From positions 52,503,942-52,567,941 of the forward strand of contig CM060172.1 of the NCBI GenBank assembly GCA_030549775.1: 64,000 nt of DNA, written 5' to 3'. A program made the translations under genes and the position numbers. Below are positions 63,971 through 64,000 of this stretch, one piece after another; positions within the stretch are counted from its first letter, which is position 1, and each line of letters starts with the position of its first letter. This DNA comes from Tamarix chinensis (Eukaryota; Streptophyta; Magnoliopsida; Caryophyllales; Tamaricaceae). The notes below the pieces were generated by a model. That model saw nothing but the letters and a program-made list of their open reading frames with translations. It did no database searches and was not told where the DNA came from.

Positions 63971-64000
63971 TGTAATACCCTGTATTTTTAAAATTTAATT
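63971..64000 (+). mobile_element. Start of another long LTR-like element (window edge)
   Basis: TGTAATACCCTGTATTTTT matches the 5' end of element G (TGTAATACCCTAAATTTT) and interrupts the Athila-like integrase reading exactly here. Only 30 bases are in the window. Flank ATATT at 63966-63970 would be the target duplication. Confidence 0.6.

Noticed and set aside
1..64000. A previously undescribed coding system
   Set aside because: All recognisable coding sequence falls in two known host families and known retroelement families. The only poorly explained structure is the non-coding long element family reported above.

Overview
The window is a plant (angiosperm) nuclear region that is mostly nested transposable elements, with two intron-containing protein genes, both on the minus strand. 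The evidence for a plant is the type of repeats (Tat-, Athila- and chromovirus-like Ty3/gypsy pieces, a Ty1/copia 3' end, a plant-type LINE reverse transcriptase, a CACTA miniature element), a putative plastid transit peptide on an acetyltransferase, and GT-AG introns of 118 to 961 bases. I cannot name the species.

Layout. 1-1342: unassigned. 1343-8336: a complete but decayed Ty3/gypsy LTR retrotransposon (5-base target duplication AAAAG, two LTRs, primer site, one gag-pol frame broken by many stops and two frameshifts). 8630-24470: an older minus-strand Tat-like Ty3/gypsy element cut into at least three pieces by later insertions: long LTR-like element A (9065-14172), antisense element C, element B (14868-18999) inside C, and a Ty1/copia 3' end (about 21030-22326). 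24470-31200: old AT-rich intergenic DNA with a 293-base CACTA miniature element and a probable Helitron end. 31406-33757: GNAT-family N-acetyltransferase gene. 34540-41350: a LINE holding a small solo LTR, which holds the composite long element D. 41827-47252: an inverted-repeat miniature element split by long element E (42363-47098). 48030-53535: ribophorin I / OST1 subunit of oligosaccharyltransferase, eight coding exons, 473 residues. 54191-59790: long elements F (antisense) and G (sense, with an array of about 146-base repeats). 59790-63970: minus-strand Athila-like Ty3/gypsy remnant, entered at 63971 by the start of another long element.

The most unusual component is the family of long, apparently non-coding units (A to G). 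Intact units are 4.1 to 5.1 kb, begin TGTAAY or TGAAATGCCCC, end RTTAYA, and have 5-base target duplications (A: GAGAC, B: ATAAA, E: ATACA; the composite D: CTAAG). I infer that they are solo LTRs, or LARD-like units, of an unidentified long-LTR retrotransposon. They carry the same ordered internal modules: a C/T-rich block, tandem arrays, a repeated CCGGTCCACCGG...ATAATAGTGG module, a dyad AGTACG-TAG-CGTACT, and a conserved 3' end. I found no sign of a novel coding system. The two host genes have unrelated roles (plastid acetylation; N-glycosylation in the endoplasmic reticulum) and do not appear to work together.
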